This document shows positions 9,535-18,358 of a DNA stretch of 64,000 bases, in pieces (positions within the stretch are counted from its first letter, which is position 1; each line of letters begins with the position of its first letter). This stretch comes from an uncultured Flavobacteriales bacterium (GTDB taxonomy: Bacteria; Bacteroidota; Bacteroidia; Flavobacteriales; Crocinitomicaceae), in NCBI GenBank assembly GCA_946479285.1, contig CAMLFH010000011.1, positions 54,853 through 118,852 on the forward strand. Reading direction: 5' to 3'. Position numbers and translations under genes: made by a program. Below the pieces are notes generated by a model that saw only the letters and a list, made by a program, of their open reading frames with translations, ran no database searches and had not been told where the DNA came from.

Positions 9535-10266
9535 CTAATCAACCTCGTATTTCAAACGAATGGTGATATTGGCCGTTTTCTTTTTGGAAGCGGTATTGAA
9601 ATTTCCGCCCCAGGAAAATTGTTCGGAAGAGTTTTCACCTGTAATCTGGAAAACACCCATATCCGCTGTTTTTAGTTTCCCCAGGCTTCCACCGGCATTC
9701 AGTGCAATCTTTTCAGCACGGTTTTTCGCGTCTTTTGTAGCAGCTTCTATCATCTTCACTTTCAACTGAGCCAGTTTGGTGTAATAATATTCCGGTGGAA
9801 ATGAGTTCAACTCCACTCCTGCATCGATCAATTCAGTAACTTCCCTGGAAATATTTTCCACCATGTCCACATTTTTTGATTGTACCTTCAGACTTTGTGT
9901 TAACTGATAACCATTGAAAACCGTATTTCGCAGCTGGCCGTTCGGATCGTAATCGTAAAAGAAATCCTTTTGAATGTCGACCGCTTCAAAAATTACCTCA
10001 TCCGCTTTAATTCCTTTAGAAGACAGGTATTTTCTGATTGCCTGCTGATCTTTATTCAGCTCGCTGTATGCGGTTTTCAATTCGTAATCTTTTTTGGAAA
10101 AGCTTCCTCTCCAAACAATCAGATCACTGGTAAAATTCTCTTCACCTGAACCGGTAACACTAATCGCATCTGCTGTTTTTGAGCGGTTTTTATACCCGTT
10201 TGCCAATAAAAACCCTGTAATTATTACTGCCAGCGCAATAATAATGGTATTCAAATTCTGTTTCAT
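9535..10266 (-). CDS. SIMPL-domain (DUF541) protein
   Basis: 243 residues with an N-terminal membrane anchor or signal (about 8-25, AVIITGFLLANG). The rest matches the SIMPL/DUF541 family: ISVTGSGEENF start, a middle region with NTVFNGYQLTQSLKVQSKNVDMV, and the conserved ATKDAKNRAEKIALNAGGSLGKL near residue 180. Members face the periplasm and are poorly characterised. It lies downstream of fahA but behind a good terminator, so probably has its own promoter (TATCTTAG near 10290 is a weak candidate). A small A/T-rich hairpin at 9463-9478 follows it. Confidence 0.87.
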   Translation of the reverse strand: MKQNLNTIIIALAVIITGFLLANGYKNRSKTADAISVTGSGEENFTSDLIVWRGSFSKKDYELKTAYSELNKDQQAIRKYLSSKGIKADEVIFEAVDIQKDFFYDYDPNGQLRNTVFNGYQLTQSLKVQSKNVDMVENISREVTELIDAGVELNSFPPEYYYTKLAQLKVKMIEAATKDAKNRAEKIALNAGGSLGKLKTADMGVFQITGENSSEQFSWGGNFNTASKKKTANITIRLKYEVD

Positions 10267-10332
10267 CTATAACTCATTTGGATTCCGTCTAAGATAGAAA
10301 AAAGTTGGGCAGAAAGGAGTTTCCTTAAAAAG

Positions 10333-10362
10333 AAAAACCCCGACATTTACAGTCAGGGCTTT
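10333..10362 (-). terminator. Terminator of the fumarylacetoacetase gene
   Basis: On the minus strand, AAAGCCCTGAC and GTCGGGGTTT pair over about 11 bp with two G-U wobbles and a 7-base loop, followed by TTTTTCTTTTT. Confidence 0.85.
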
Positions 10363-10385
10363 CCTTTTATAATATGGGATATTAA

Positions 10386-11666
10386 TCAGTTCTTTGCAGG
10401 AAGAATCTTTCCGGAAACTTCTCCGAAACCAATTCGAATGCCGTCTTTGGAGGAAAATCCACGCATAATGACATTGTCTCCATCCTGGATAAATCTGCGC
10501 TCCGTTCCGTCATTCATTTTCAAAGGTTTTGTTCCTTTCCACGCCAATTCAAGCATGGAACCATAAGAATCTGGCGTTGGACCGGAAATTGTTCCCGAAC
10601 CCAATAAATCGCCGCAACGAATGTTACAACCGTTCACGGTATGATGCGCCAATTGCTGGGCCATATTCCAGTACATGTATTTGAAGTTGGAAGTACAGAT
10701 TTTTGTTTCCTCCCCGTTTTCCGGTTCGATGAACACTTCCAATTGAATATCGTAAGACAATTGACCTTCGTATTTCAGGTAAGAAAGAACTTCCGGCTCT
10801 TGTACCGGGCCTTCTACTTTAAATGGTTGAAGCGCATCCAAAGTCACGATCCAGGGAGAAATAGAAGACGCAAAATTTTTCGCTAAGAATGGCCCAAGCG
10901 GCACGTATTCCCAGGTTTGAATATCTCTTGCCGACCAGTCATTAAACAACACCATTCCGAAGATAAAATCTTCCGCTTCTTCCGTAGAAATGGATTCTCC
11001 AAGCGGTTTTCCATCAAAGGTGATGAATGCTGTTTCCAATTCGAAATCCAGGTTTCTGCAGGGAGCAAAGATTGGCGGTTCTTCCGGATTTGGTTTGATT
11101 TGCCCTTTCGGACGCACAACCGGTTCTCCTGAAATAATAATGGAACTGGCTCTGCCATGGTAACCAACAGGAAGCCACAGCCAGTTTGGCAATAAGGCGT
11201 TTGCAGGATCGCGGAACATGGTACCAACGTTCGTAGCGTGTTCTCTGCTGGAGTAAAAATCGGTGTAATCGCCAATTTGGACCGGCATGCACATGCTCAC
11301 ATTTTCAACAGGAAGTAAAACCTGCTCAACATGCTGCTCATTCTGCTGCAAATCTACCTGGTTGCTGTCGAACAATTTAGAAAGACGGTTTCGCAGGTCA
11401 CGAACGGCTTTCTTTCCTTTTTTCATCATCGGATTCAATGAATCGGTGTCAAAATCACTCAGTTCGAAAGGCAGGTTTTCCAAATATCCCAGCACATGAA
11501 GTGTTTTCAAATCAATCACTTTATCTCCGATCCTTGAGGCCACATGCGGCGTTAGGTTTTCACTTCTAACAACACCAAAAGGCAGGTTTTGAATAGGAAA
11601 ATCTGAATTGGAAGGAACTTCTATCCACGATTTCAAAGCAGGATTGTTTGCAGGAATTTGCGACAT
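10386..11666 (-). CDS. fahA: Fumarylacetoacetase
   Basis: 426 residues, the full length of fumarylacetoacetate hydrolase, the last step of tyrosine/phenylalanine breakdown to fumarate and acetoacetate. The N-terminal domain (about 1-120) starts with SWIEVPSNSDFPIQNLPFG. The catalytic domain has FYSSREHATNVGTMFR with the active-site His, the metal-binding DFELETAFI, and FNDWSARDIQTWEYVPLGPF followed by FAS/SISPWIV. The window also holds phenylacetate genes (47.8 kb), so aromatic catabolism is a theme, but no other homogentisate-pathway gene is adjacent. Confidence 0.97.
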   Translation of the reverse strand: MSQIPANNPALKSWIEVPSNSDFPIQNLPFGVVRSENLTPHVASRIGDKVIDLKTLHVLGYLENLPFELSDFDTDSLNPMMKKGKKAVRDLRNRLSKLFDSNQVDLQQNEQHVEQVLLPVENVSMCMPVQIGDYTDFYSSREHATNVGTMFRDPANALLPNWLWLPVGYHGRASSIIISGEPVVRPKGQIKPNPEEPPIFAPCRNLDFELETAFITFDGKPLGESISTEEAEDFIFGMVLFNDWSARDIQTWEYVPLGPFLAKNFASSISPWIVTLDALQPFKVEGPVQEPEVLSYLKYEGQLSYDIQLEVFIEPENGEETKICTSNFKYMYWNMAQQLAHHTVNGCNIRCGDLLGSGTISGPTPDSYGSMLELAWKGTKPLKMNDGTERRFIQDGDNVIMRGFSSKDGIRIGFGEVSGKILPAKN

Positions 11667-11688
11667 ATTCTTTGATTTTTAATGGAAG

Positions 11689-11696
11689 CAAAGATA
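11689..11696 (-). promoter_or_regulatory. -7 element of fahA
   Basis: TATCTTTG on the minus strand matches TAnnTTTG, 22 bases before the fahA start codon. Confidence 0.6.
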
Positions 11697-11710
11697 CATT
11701 TTTAGATAGA

Positions 11711-11740
11711 TGTAGGGGCGAAAAATTTTTCTCCCCTACA
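11711..11740. repeat. Palindromic element, variant of the GTAGGGGCG family
   Basis: TGTAGGGGCG-AAAAATTTTT-CTCCCCTACA: a 30-base inverted repeat with one mismatch pair. It begins with the same TAGGGGCG arm as the palindromes at 16370, 32279 and 46837. It lies between the GDSL gene and fahA on the minus strand, just after the GDSL stop in the fahA upstream region. Confidence 0.8.
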
Positions 11741-11747
11741 CTCGAAT

Positions 11748-12404
11748 TCATTTTAATCCCTCTAAAATTTTCTTTACCCACAAAGAATACATTTTGGCTC
11801 CCGGATGCAAACCGTCATCGGCTACCAAATCCGGTTCACTGAGCCCTCTCCTGGAAATCGGGGTAATATTCACGTAGTTCAATTTCAGCGAGTCGGAAAT
11901 GCGTTTGTTGGATGCATTGAATAAATCGATTCGTTTTGAGATCTTTTCCTGGTTCGGCTGACCATATGGCGTATACCCATAATCAGGAATGGAAATAATG
12001 TAAACGTTCTTCTTTTCATTTCGAGCCAGCTCGATTGCCTTTTTGCACAAAAGTGTGAAGTCACGTTCGTATTCCTCCAAAGATCTTCCCTGGAATTCGT
12101 TATTCACACCAATCAACAAAGTCACCAGGTCGTATTCATTTTTCAAATGAGCAGATTGAATAGCATCCATTAATTGATCCGTGCGCCAGCCGGTACGCGC
12201 AATAATCAGCGGACTTCCGCACTCTTTTCCGGTTTTAGCCAATGAATCGGCCAATTGATTCGGGAAATTAGCCGCTGCCGGAACGCTTTCGCCGATGGTG
12301 TAAGAATCTCCCAAAGCCAGGTATGACATACTTTCTTTGGAAGTTGAACAACCAGCTAAGGATAAAACAGTAAGCATTCGAAGGATGTTTTTAGTCCATT
12401 TCAT
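11748..12404 (-). CDS. SGNH/GDSL-family hydrolase, predicted lipoprotein
   Basis: 218 residues. The N-terminus is a lipoprotein signal with lipobox LAGC, Cys19 being the likely acylated residue, so the enzyme is probably anchored to a membrane. Block I is LALGDSYTIGE with catalytic Ser34, block III is LIGVNNEFQG (Asn), and block V is DDGLHPG with the catalytic Asp and His. These features define an SGNH esterase or lipase; the substrate (lipid, acetylated sugar or peptidoglycan) is unknown. It is encoded in line with the dienelactone hydrolase gene upstream, separated by 87 bases. Confidence 0.88.
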   Translation of the reverse strand: MKWTKNILRMLTVLSLAGCSTSKESMSYLALGDSYTIGESVPAAANFPNQLADSLAKTGKECGSPLIIARTGWRTDQLMDAIQSAHLKNEYDLVTLLIGVNNEFQGRSLEEYERDFTLLCKKAIELARNEKKNVYIISIPDYGYTPYGQPNQEKISKRIDLFNASNKRISDSLKLNYVNITPISRRGLSEPDLVADDGLHPGAKMYSLWVKKILEGLK

Positions 12405-12491
12405 GTTTCACTTACGACCTAAGCCGATTTTAGGATTTCAGGATAGTCAGATTTTAAAACACAAGATCTTCATCAAACAAGGTCTTCACAG

Positions 12492-13268
12492 CTATTTTAC
12501 TTTTGACTTTAGAAATTTCTTAAAATCCATCCAGCTTTGTTTGTCTGCGGCTTCATTGTAAGAAATGGGCATGGAGAATTTCCTTCCTGTTTCGGTGGAA
12601 TGCGGGTTTGTAAATGCGTGTGTGGCTTCCGGATAATTGATGAAAGTCAGATCCGCACCAGCTTCTGTCATCTGTCGTTTGAATTCTTTGATACTTTCAT
12701 CGGATACAAATGAATCTGCTGCGCCATTACAAACCAGGACTGCTGCTTTCAATTTGGTTTTATCTACCGGGATTCCGTCCAGGTTTCCGTGAAAACTCAC
12801 TACTGCATCCAGGCCTGCGCCTTTTTTTGCTGCATTCAGAACCACAGAACCACCAAAACAATAGCCTATTGCAACCATTTTAGAGGAATCAACTCCTTCA
12901 ATCTTCAATGCCTGATTGTATCCGGCCATAAATCTTCCGTATGAAAAATCTGCATCTTTATAGAAGGGCATTGCAAGTACCTGTGCATCTTTCGGATTCG
13001 CGGCAATTTTGCCTTTGCCATACATATCAATGCAAAAACCAATATTTCCTTCCTGAGCAATCTGAAGCGCTCGTTGTTTCGGGTAATCATTCAATCCCCA
13101 CCATTCGTGAACGATCAAAACGGTTTTCGTTTTTTTGGTAATCTTCACCGGCCTGGCATAAAAAGCCATGAACTGTTGACCGTTGATGGAATAAGCTACG
13201 GAATCCAATACTTGTGAAAAGCCTGGGCCGAAACTAAAAAGCAGCGCTAAGAGAATGAGTTTTTTCAT
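12492..13268 (-). CDS. Dienelactone hydrolase family protein, secreted
   Basis: 258 residues with a signal peptide (about 1-18, PGFSQ). An alpha/beta-hydrolase of the dienelactone hydrolase type, with a cysteine nucleophile in GYCFGG (Cys137), Asp185 in NGAADSFV and His217 in EATHAF. HEWWGLND near residue 54 is the conserved oxyanion region. Classical DLH acts in chlorocatechol degradation; exported homologs are common and of uncertain substrate, so this is not evidence for that pathway. TACCTTTA near 13295 on the minus strand is a weak -7 candidate. Confidence 0.9.
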   Translation of the reverse strand: MKKLILLALLFSFGPGFSQVLDSVAYSINGQQFMAFYARPVKITKKTKTVLIVHEWWGLNDYPKQRALQIAQEGNIGFCIDMYGKGKIAANPKDAQVLAMPFYKDADFSYGRFMAGYNQALKIEGVDSSKMVAIGYCFGGSVVLNAAKKGAGLDAVVSFHGNLDGIPVDKTKLKAAVLVCNGAADSFVSDESIKEFKRQMTEAGADLTFINYPEATHAFTNPHSTETGRKFSMPISYNEAADKQSWMDFKKFLKSKVK

Positions 13269-13461
13269 GATGTGTAATTGTTGTTTTTATAAAGGTACAA
13301 AATCAACACTTCCACAAAACAATCCTGCGCATCTTACCTGGAGATAAAGGAGTCTTTTTTCAACGCAAAGAGATAAAGAACGCAAAGAAAAGTCCGAACA
13401 GTCTGCGCTCTGAAATATATAGCGACTGGAAGTCTGCTATATTTTCTTCGCGGTTCATTTA

Positions 13462-14502
13462 TTACGATAACTCGCGTTCCTTCTCTTTGAATTCTTTCTC
13501 AGATTCAAGGTTTGCGGTCTTCATTTCGAAATCTTCACGCAAAGCCACTTTCGTATCGTAAGCACCGGATGACATGAACAATTTACTGATGATCGGGATC
13601 AACTCAAATAAGGTTAGAATGACCATTAATAAATAGTATTGGTTCTGCAATCCGTGGGTTTTGTCCTTATCGAACAAGGATTGAAGGGCTTCTTTCTTAA
13701 TGAGGAAACCTTTTCCGTCGAGGGTCTTTTCGAAATCAGCCACGCTTTTGGTCACTTTGGTATTGATCTCATCGAGTTCTTTGGTGATCTTTTCTAATTC
13801 CGTTTTGGAACCTTTCTGGGCTTTGTCCAACTCGTCTTTGGCTATCATGTAGCCGTTCTGTTTGGCTTTCGCGATTCCCGCAATTCCGAATTTCCCGGAA
13901 CCGCCTGTTCCATCAATTTCTTTCAGATAATCGTTTTGCTTTTCGATAGCCAGGTCGCCTTTTTCTTTCAATTCTTCTTCCAGGGTCTTTTTATTGGCCA
14001 GCAATTCGTCTTTCCGGGATTGGTAAACCTGTTCTACTTCGATCTTTTTCTCTGCCAGTTTTTTATCCAGCAAAATCGGGATTTCGCGATCCACATCCGA
14101 ACTAAAAATGAACAAAATGATAGGCTGCGCCAAAAACGCACCGATACACAAAGCCATGATGACCCGCAGCGCAATCGCTACAATATTGGTTCGTTTCTTG
14201 TTGATGGAAGAAACCAAAACGCGGTCGATGGCCAGGACAAATCCTCCCATAAAAATCCCGAGAGATACAAATAAGAAAGGTGAATCGGAATTGGTGCTCC
14301 AGAAATAACCCCAGGCCAAAGTGGCGTAAAGCCAGGTAAAAAGCATCGCAGAACCGAGGATTTTATAGCGGTTTCTATCCACCGTACAATCCTGGATCAA
14401 TTCTTTGATTGCCGTGGAAAACCACCACAATACTTCAGACATCTGGTCTGATTGTGTTTCCTTCTCCTGCTGTTGTTTTGGATTCATTGAGTTTTCTGCC
14501 AT
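13462..14502 (-). CDS. DUF4407 membrane protein
   Basis: 346 residues from the ATG at 14502 (a TTG nine codons upstream is also in frame). DUF4407 layout: hydrophobic segments near residues 45-65, 75-95 and 115-140, then a long charged coiled-coil segment (about 145-275) with many Glu/Lys, broken by a Gly-rich TGGSGKFGIAGIAKAK, and a last membrane helix near 285-305 before an acidic tail. The conserved AIDRVLVSS lies after the second helix. Function is unknown. The coiled coil is probably periplasmic and the tail cytoplasmic. Confidence 0.85.
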   Translation of the reverse strand: MAENSMNPKQQQEKETQSDQMSEVLWWFSTAIKELIQDCTVDRNRYKILGSAMLFTWLYATLAWGYFWSTNSDSPFLFVSLGIFMGGFVLAIDRVLVSSINKKRTNIVAIALRVIMALCIGAFLAQPIILFIFSSDVDREIPILLDKKLAEKKIEVEQVYQSRKDELLANKKTLEEELKEKGDLAIEKQNDYLKEIDGTGGSGKFGIAGIAKAKQNGYMIAKDELDKAQKGSKTELEKITKELDEINTKVTKSVADFEKTLDGKGFLIKKEALQSLFDKDKTHGLQNQYYLLMVILTLFELIPIISKLFMSSGAYDTKVALREDFEMKTANLESEKEFKEKERELS

Positions 14503-14729
14503 GCCGTTTATTCCGAATAAAGTCAGCAAACATACTTCAGTTACAAAAGCAACGAATTATTTTAAAGAATTTTGGGAGTTAAGGCTTTGCTTTAGTTCGT
14601 TTAGCTTTAATTCATCTGTCAAGGTCAGACTAAACAACTTCTAACGATTACTCTTTGTCTCCCTTACTTTTTTCAAAGGCCACAATTACTTCTTTCAGTC
14701 ACCCTTCCGGCCCGGGCCAATCCGGGGAA

Positions 14730-15449
14730 TCAACTCCATTTGAGCAATCGTTTTTCCAGCTGTTCGATCAAAGGATGTCCGGCCATTTGAGGGTTGCTTT
14801 TCAACTCTTCCAGCATGCGGATAATCGTTTCATCATCGAGCTCTTCTTCGGCAGCCGCTTCAAAGCTTGATTTCGGAGCCAGGGAGAAAAAGAGTTCGTC
14901 CGTCCAGGCATTCCGTTCGCCGTCAATCACCAAATGAACGCGGTCGATCGTTCCCCTGTTCGCCACCGAATGCACCAAATTCACATTTGTGTACCAGCAT
15001 TCGCCCGGAAGCATCGTCAACCGTTCACCATCCAAAATAAATTCGATCTCCGGATTCGTAACGATTGGAATATGCAGGCGGAATTGTCCGTCTTCATAAC
15101 CCAATTCATGATCGGTATGCGGCTTGATCTCCGCTCCCACTTCCAGGCGCAATAAGCGGACAGAAAGAATCGGGAATTTGAAACCGTCCAGCACTTCGCG
15201 GAAATACACGCATTCCTGCATGAGCGGTGTTTCGGAAATAGAGGCATTCTCCGTCTGATGGGCAAAAATATTCCGTTCATTCCCATCCACCGCATAAAGC
15301 GAAATGGCATTCCAGCTGCCGGTATAGCCGCCCGTATTGAAATGCGGGATCCACTCGCTTTCCATCGCTTTGGAAAGATCTTCCACCAAACGCTGTTCGT
15401 CGAACTGCATGGGAAACTTCAGGTATTTCGTGATTGTTTTTTTACTCAT
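14730..15449 (-). CDS. Aspartyl/asparaginyl beta-hydroxylase-domain protein
   Basis: 239 residues from the ATG at 15449 (MSKKTITKYL); that ATG overlaps the stop of the upstream gene as ATGA, the most economical start, although one at 15458 is also possible. A 2-oxoglutarate/Fe(II) dioxygenase: the iron ligands His111 and Asp113 are in KPHTDHELGYEDG and the distal His160 in NLVHSVANRG, with Arg170 (RVHLVID) for 2-oxoglutarate. Length fits the bacterial Asp/Asn hydroxylase-like group. The substrate is unknown. The C-terminal tail is acidic (EAAAEEELDDE). Confidence 0.85.
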   Translation of the reverse strand: MSKKTITKYLKFPMQFDEQRLVEDLSKAMESEWIPHFNTGGYTGSWNAISLYAVDGNERNIFAHQTENASISETPLMQECVYFREVLDGFKFPILSVRLLRLEVGAEIKPHTDHELGYEDGQFRLHIPIVTNPEIEFILDGERLTMLPGECWYTNVNLVHSVANRGTIDRVHLVIDGERNAWTDELFFSLAPKSSFEAAAEEELDDETIIRMLEELKSNPQMAGHPLIEQLEKRLLKWS

Positions 15450-15919
15450 CTCAGCCATTTTAGCATTTGTGGGAAAGGTTTCACTCCATCTTTTTCCGAA
15501 GCGGAACACAATCCCATCCATTCCAATAAGGGTAGTCCAATGTAATTCTTATTTCGGAATTGTTCAATCAGCCACTGGGATTCATTCTTATATCCTTCCG
15601 GGTGAAAAACCACTTCCGGCTCCAGTTCCAAATGCCGCAAAGCTGCATAAGACCAAAGTATCGCAGCCAGTTCATCGCCATCACTCGGCCAGGCCGGATC
15701 CATTTCCGCCGTTCCGATCAAGGGCCGCAGGTTTTCTTCCGTTACAGCCAAATGCCCGGCTTCGTGCAGCAAATCACCAGGATATTTTAACCGTTTCGGA
15801 TCCATCAAGATCGCATTCTTTTCAATGGTGAGTCCGGGCAGGAAGCAATCGTCCGGGAGATCCCTTTCTATGACGGCAATTCCGATTTGTTCGAGGAAAT
15901 GAAGGATTTTTTGCTGCAT
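15446..15919 (-). CDS. Unrecognised protein with HEAGH zincin motif
   Basis: 157 residues, no signal peptide. The clearest feature is LLHEAGHLAVT with His52-Glu53-His56, the HExxH zinc-metallopeptidase signature, preceded by a short beta/alpha region and followed by a Trp/Leu-rich helix region (ELAAILWSYAALRHLELEPE). The third zinc ligand is not clear. It could be a small cytoplasmic peptidase or a degenerate zincin fold. It is translationally coupled to the Asp/Asn-hydroxylase-like gene downstream (ATGA), so the two may work together. Family not recognised. Confidence 0.75.
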   Translation of the reverse strand: MQQKILHFLEQIGIAVIERDLPDDCFLPGLTIEKNAILMDPKRLKYPGDLLHEAGHLAVTEENLRPLIGTAEMDPAWPSDGDELAAILWSYAALRHLELEPEVVFHPEGYKNESQWLIEQFRNKNYIGLPLLEWMGLCSASEKDGVKPFPQMLKWLR

Positions 15920-16005
15920 GAATAGTGAAACGTATTTTGTGGGGTGAAAATAGGAATTATTTGGAAAAGTAGGGATGCGATTAAAACATGTAGCCGGAAT
16001 TCATG

Positions 16006-16045
16006 AAAACCGTAAGGGCGTAAAATTTTACGCCCTTACGGTTTT
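16006..16045. repeat. Perfect 40-base palindrome upstream of the RAYT gene
   Basis: Left arm AAAACCGTAAGGGCGTAAAA is exactly mirrored by TTTTACGCCCTTACGGTTTT. It has the same plan as the GTAGGGGCG palindromes (GTAAGGGCG arm, A/T centre) and lies 45 bases before the RAYT ATG. It is also a terminator-like structure with a T-run. Confidence 0.85.
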
Positions 16046-16090
16046 TTCAAACGATCTTTTTAACTAATTTATATAGGAAAGATAGAAAAC

Positions 16091-16627
16091 ATGTCCAATT
16101 CCCCTATTCACAGACGACAAAGCAGACGATTAAATGGTTATGATTACAGCAGATCCGGAATATATTTTATTACCATTTGCACAAAAAACAAGAATCGTTT
16201 TTTTGGCAATATTGAATTCGGCAGATTGAATAAAACAATTGACGCAATGATTGTATTTGATATTTGGAAACAAATTCCAATTCAATTTCCATTTGTTGAA
16301 TTGGACGAATTCGTAATTATGCCGGATCATGTACACGGAATCCTGATCATTAACCAACACGACGAATCCGTAGGGGCGCGATTAATCGCGCCCCTACCTA
16401 AACAAAAATCGGGTGGTTTTACAGGGGATCAAAATCCCATGTTTCATCAAAATTTATCGCGAATCATTCGATGGTACAAAGGACGGTCTACCTTTGAAAT
16501 TCGAAAATTAAATGGTTGTTTCGAATGGCAACGAAACTACCACGATCGCATCATCCGCGACACCGAAGCCTACGAACGCATAGGCCAATACATCCGGGAC
16601 AACCCGAAAAATTACAATCCAAAATAA
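16091..16627 (+). CDS. REP-associated tyrosine transposase (RAYT), IS200-like Y1 family
   Basis: 178 residues of the Y1 HUH single-strand transposase family. The HUH motif is MPDHVHGILI (His80, His82); candidate catalytic tyrosines are Tyr129 in IIRWYKGR and Tyr150 in EWQRNYHDRII. The C-terminal EAYERIGQYIRDNPKNY is typical of RAYT proteins, which are often domesticated and act on REP palindromes rather than moving as an IS. No terminal IS ends are evident. A 28-base palindrome of the same family as in the surrounding spaces lies in frame inside the gene (codons 94-102), adding VGARLIAPL. This links the protein with these palindromes. Confidence 0.9.
   Translation: MSNSPIHRRQSRRLNGYDYSRSGIYFITICTKNKNRFFGNIEFGRLNKTIDAMIVFDIWKQIPIQFPFVELDEFVIMPDHVHGILIINQHDESVGARLIAPLPKQKSGGFTGDQNPMFHQNLSRIIRWYKGRSTFEIRKLNGCFEWQRNYHDRIIRDTEAYERIGQYIRDNPKNYNPK
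16370..16397. repeat. GTAGGGGCG palindrome inserted in frame in the RAYT gene
   Basis: 28-base perfect palindrome with arm GTAGGGGCGCGATT, identical in its core to those at 32279 and 46837. It starts at codon 94 and is read as VGARLIAPL. It sits just after the HUH block in a likely surface loop. Confidence 0.92.
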
Positions 16628-16746
16628 CCATTGTCCACAAATTGCGGAAAACCACATTCCGACATGTGGTAAATACTGAAAATGAGGATGGAAGGATCAA
16701 CTAAAGATGTCTTTTGTTAGATTCGTGCCGAAACCTTACTGTTAAC

Positions 16747-17763
16747 ATGAAACTAACAACTCTTGCGTTGCTGCTGCTAAGTTCATTTCGGGCTTCTTCC
16801 CAGGAAACTGTTGAACTGATCGAATCCACCTTAAAACTGGGTATTACAGAAGAAAAAGAATTCTACTTTGGCTTTGCTGAAGGGGATCAGATTGTATTGA
16901 ATGTTGAAGTTCTTAAAGGGAAATCACTGGGAGAAGTAGAAGTTTCAGAATATCCAAGCTTCACCAAATTCACGGACTACGAAACCAGTGGAATTCTGGA
17001 TAAGAAAATCCAGGTTTCCAAAGACGGTATCTATAAATTCAGATTTAAGAACAAAGGATTAATCGGGAAAATCTGCAAGATTCATATTCAGCGTATTCCT
17101 CTGAATGAACAATCAAAACATTTCAACTCTGAAGTTTATTGGAGGACTTTATACGACACCACCTATTATTCCAAAAATGAAACCTATTTAATCCGAAGGG
17201 ATACTGCGATTGTCAATGTAATGGACCAAACTGCAAAAGTGCACTCTAGCGGAAACGTAAATGGAAATAAAACAACCTTGAATTTCAATTTACCTCCAAA
17301 CACCAAAGTCTGGAGTTATTATATCGGGGTAGATCAATCCGGACAGCAGGCATATCAAAAAGCAGTTAAAGATTTAAGCGAATTAGCTTCGCCAATTGTA
17401 AAACTGCTAACCAAGAGTAATCCGCTTGCATGCTTGGCTCTTGGACTACCAAACTATTTAGCTGTAGCCCAAAGCGGTGAAGATATTGACTATTACATAG
17501 TCGTAAACGAAAACGCAAATCTATTCCGTTCAGGTCAGCAATTCTATTCAATTAAAAGAGGAAAAGTAATTAATGCATTCTCAAGAGTTGACCAGGTGTC
17601 AACCGATAATTTCCATGTCTGCTTATCGAATGATAATGCAGTAACCGGGGTAACCGTTTCTGTAAAGGTTACCGCAATTGTAATTACTGAACAGTGGGGG
17701 AACCGGGTGGTTCAGGTGCCGAGAATAAATAATCATCATGAGGCATATTTAAAAGGAAAGTAG
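16747..17763 (+). CDS. Unrecognised secreted protein
   Basis: 338 residues from the ATG at 16747, which starts a signal peptide (MKLTTLALLLLSSFRASSQ). An in-frame TTG 11 codons earlier is less likely. The mature protein is beta-rich, with LKLGITEEKEFYFGFAEGDQIVLNVEV and a YRWT-like stretch, and a conserved-looking middle NLPPNTKVWSYYIGVDQSGQQAYQKA. The C-terminal part has a hydrophobic stretch near 225-235 (LACLALGLPN). No family was recognised. It is probably a periplasmic or outer-membrane-associated protein. A near -7 element TAGATTCG lies at 16719. Confidence 0.72.
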   Translation: MKLTTLALLLLSSFRASSQETVELIESTLKLGITEEKEFYFGFAEGDQIVLNVEVLKGKSLGEVEVSEYPSFTKFTDYETSGILDKKIQVSKDGIYKFRFKNKGLIGKICKIHIQRIPLNEQSKHFNSEVYWRTLYDTTYYSKNETYLIRRDTAIVNVMDQTAKVHSSGNVNGNKTTLNFNLPPNTKVWSYYIGVDQSGQQAYQKAVKDLSELASPIVKLLTKSNPLACLALGLPNYLAVAQSGEDIDYYIVVNENANLFRSGQQFYSIKRGKVINAFSRVDQVSTDNFHVCLSNDNAVTGVTVSVKVTAIVITEQWGNRVVQVPRINNHHEAYLKGK

Positions 17764-18358
17764 ACTATTAAAGAACAAAGCTTTTATATTGACAATAAAT
17801 TATGGATGGTATTACTTATTGAATAAAGTTTTAGCATTCACGATACTATGACTACAATAACTCTGAAGATTACCGGGTTAAAATCTCCAAAGCAATATCG
17901 GAAAATAATTCTCAGTATTCTTTGGGTCAGTTTGATGGAAAAGAAATTCTGCTGCCACGAAACAACCATTATTATCCCTCCGTCGAAAATTTGCAGTGGC
18001 ATCACAGGGAGTGCTTTGTAGCTTCTTAAAAGTAAGATCTTGATAATCGCGTGCATACATTGTTCATATTACCACCTACATTTTTCATACCCTCATTTCA
18101 ACAATTCATGACATCAATCTCCCCACTCATGACAAAAATCCCTTTTCTGCTGAAAAGACTTTCTACATTCGCTTCACACTATTCGCTAATAAAGCTTTCA
18201 GACGGACGCGGCCGGTCCCGAGAAAGATTTAATCGATGCGTGTGGCGTTTTCCGAAAAGCCAACGAGTAGGAACCACAACACTTGCGCTGATCGCGTGTC
18301 GCCAAAGCTATAGCGATGGCACAAGCTACAGCGAAGGCGCATTCACATACTATTCACT
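17764..18358. other. 600-base region without a clear gene; probable decay
   Basis: Between the secreted protein and the 134-residue ORF no long convincing frame is present. A fragment that reads as protein lies at 17835-18029. The rest (18030-18358) is compositionally uneven; near 18300-18350 it contains AAGCTATAGCGATGGC and AAGCTACAGCGAAGGC, similar to other intergenic motifs. A 103-codon frame (18051-18362) is open but of unlikely composition. Confidence 0.5.
17835..18029 (+). pseudogene. Possible gene remnant
   Basis: An open stretch of 64 codons ending in TAA with protein-like content, e.g. YNNSEDYRVKISKAISENN and GQFDGKEILLPRNNHYYPSV, but no usable start codon. It may be the end of a decayed gene. 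An overlapping frame is also open, so this is weak. Confidence 0.3.

Noticed and set aside
16091..16627. A mobile IS200/IS605 element
   Set aside because: The transposase is alone, with no tnpB and no recognisable IS ends; the features fit a RAYT rather than a moving IS.
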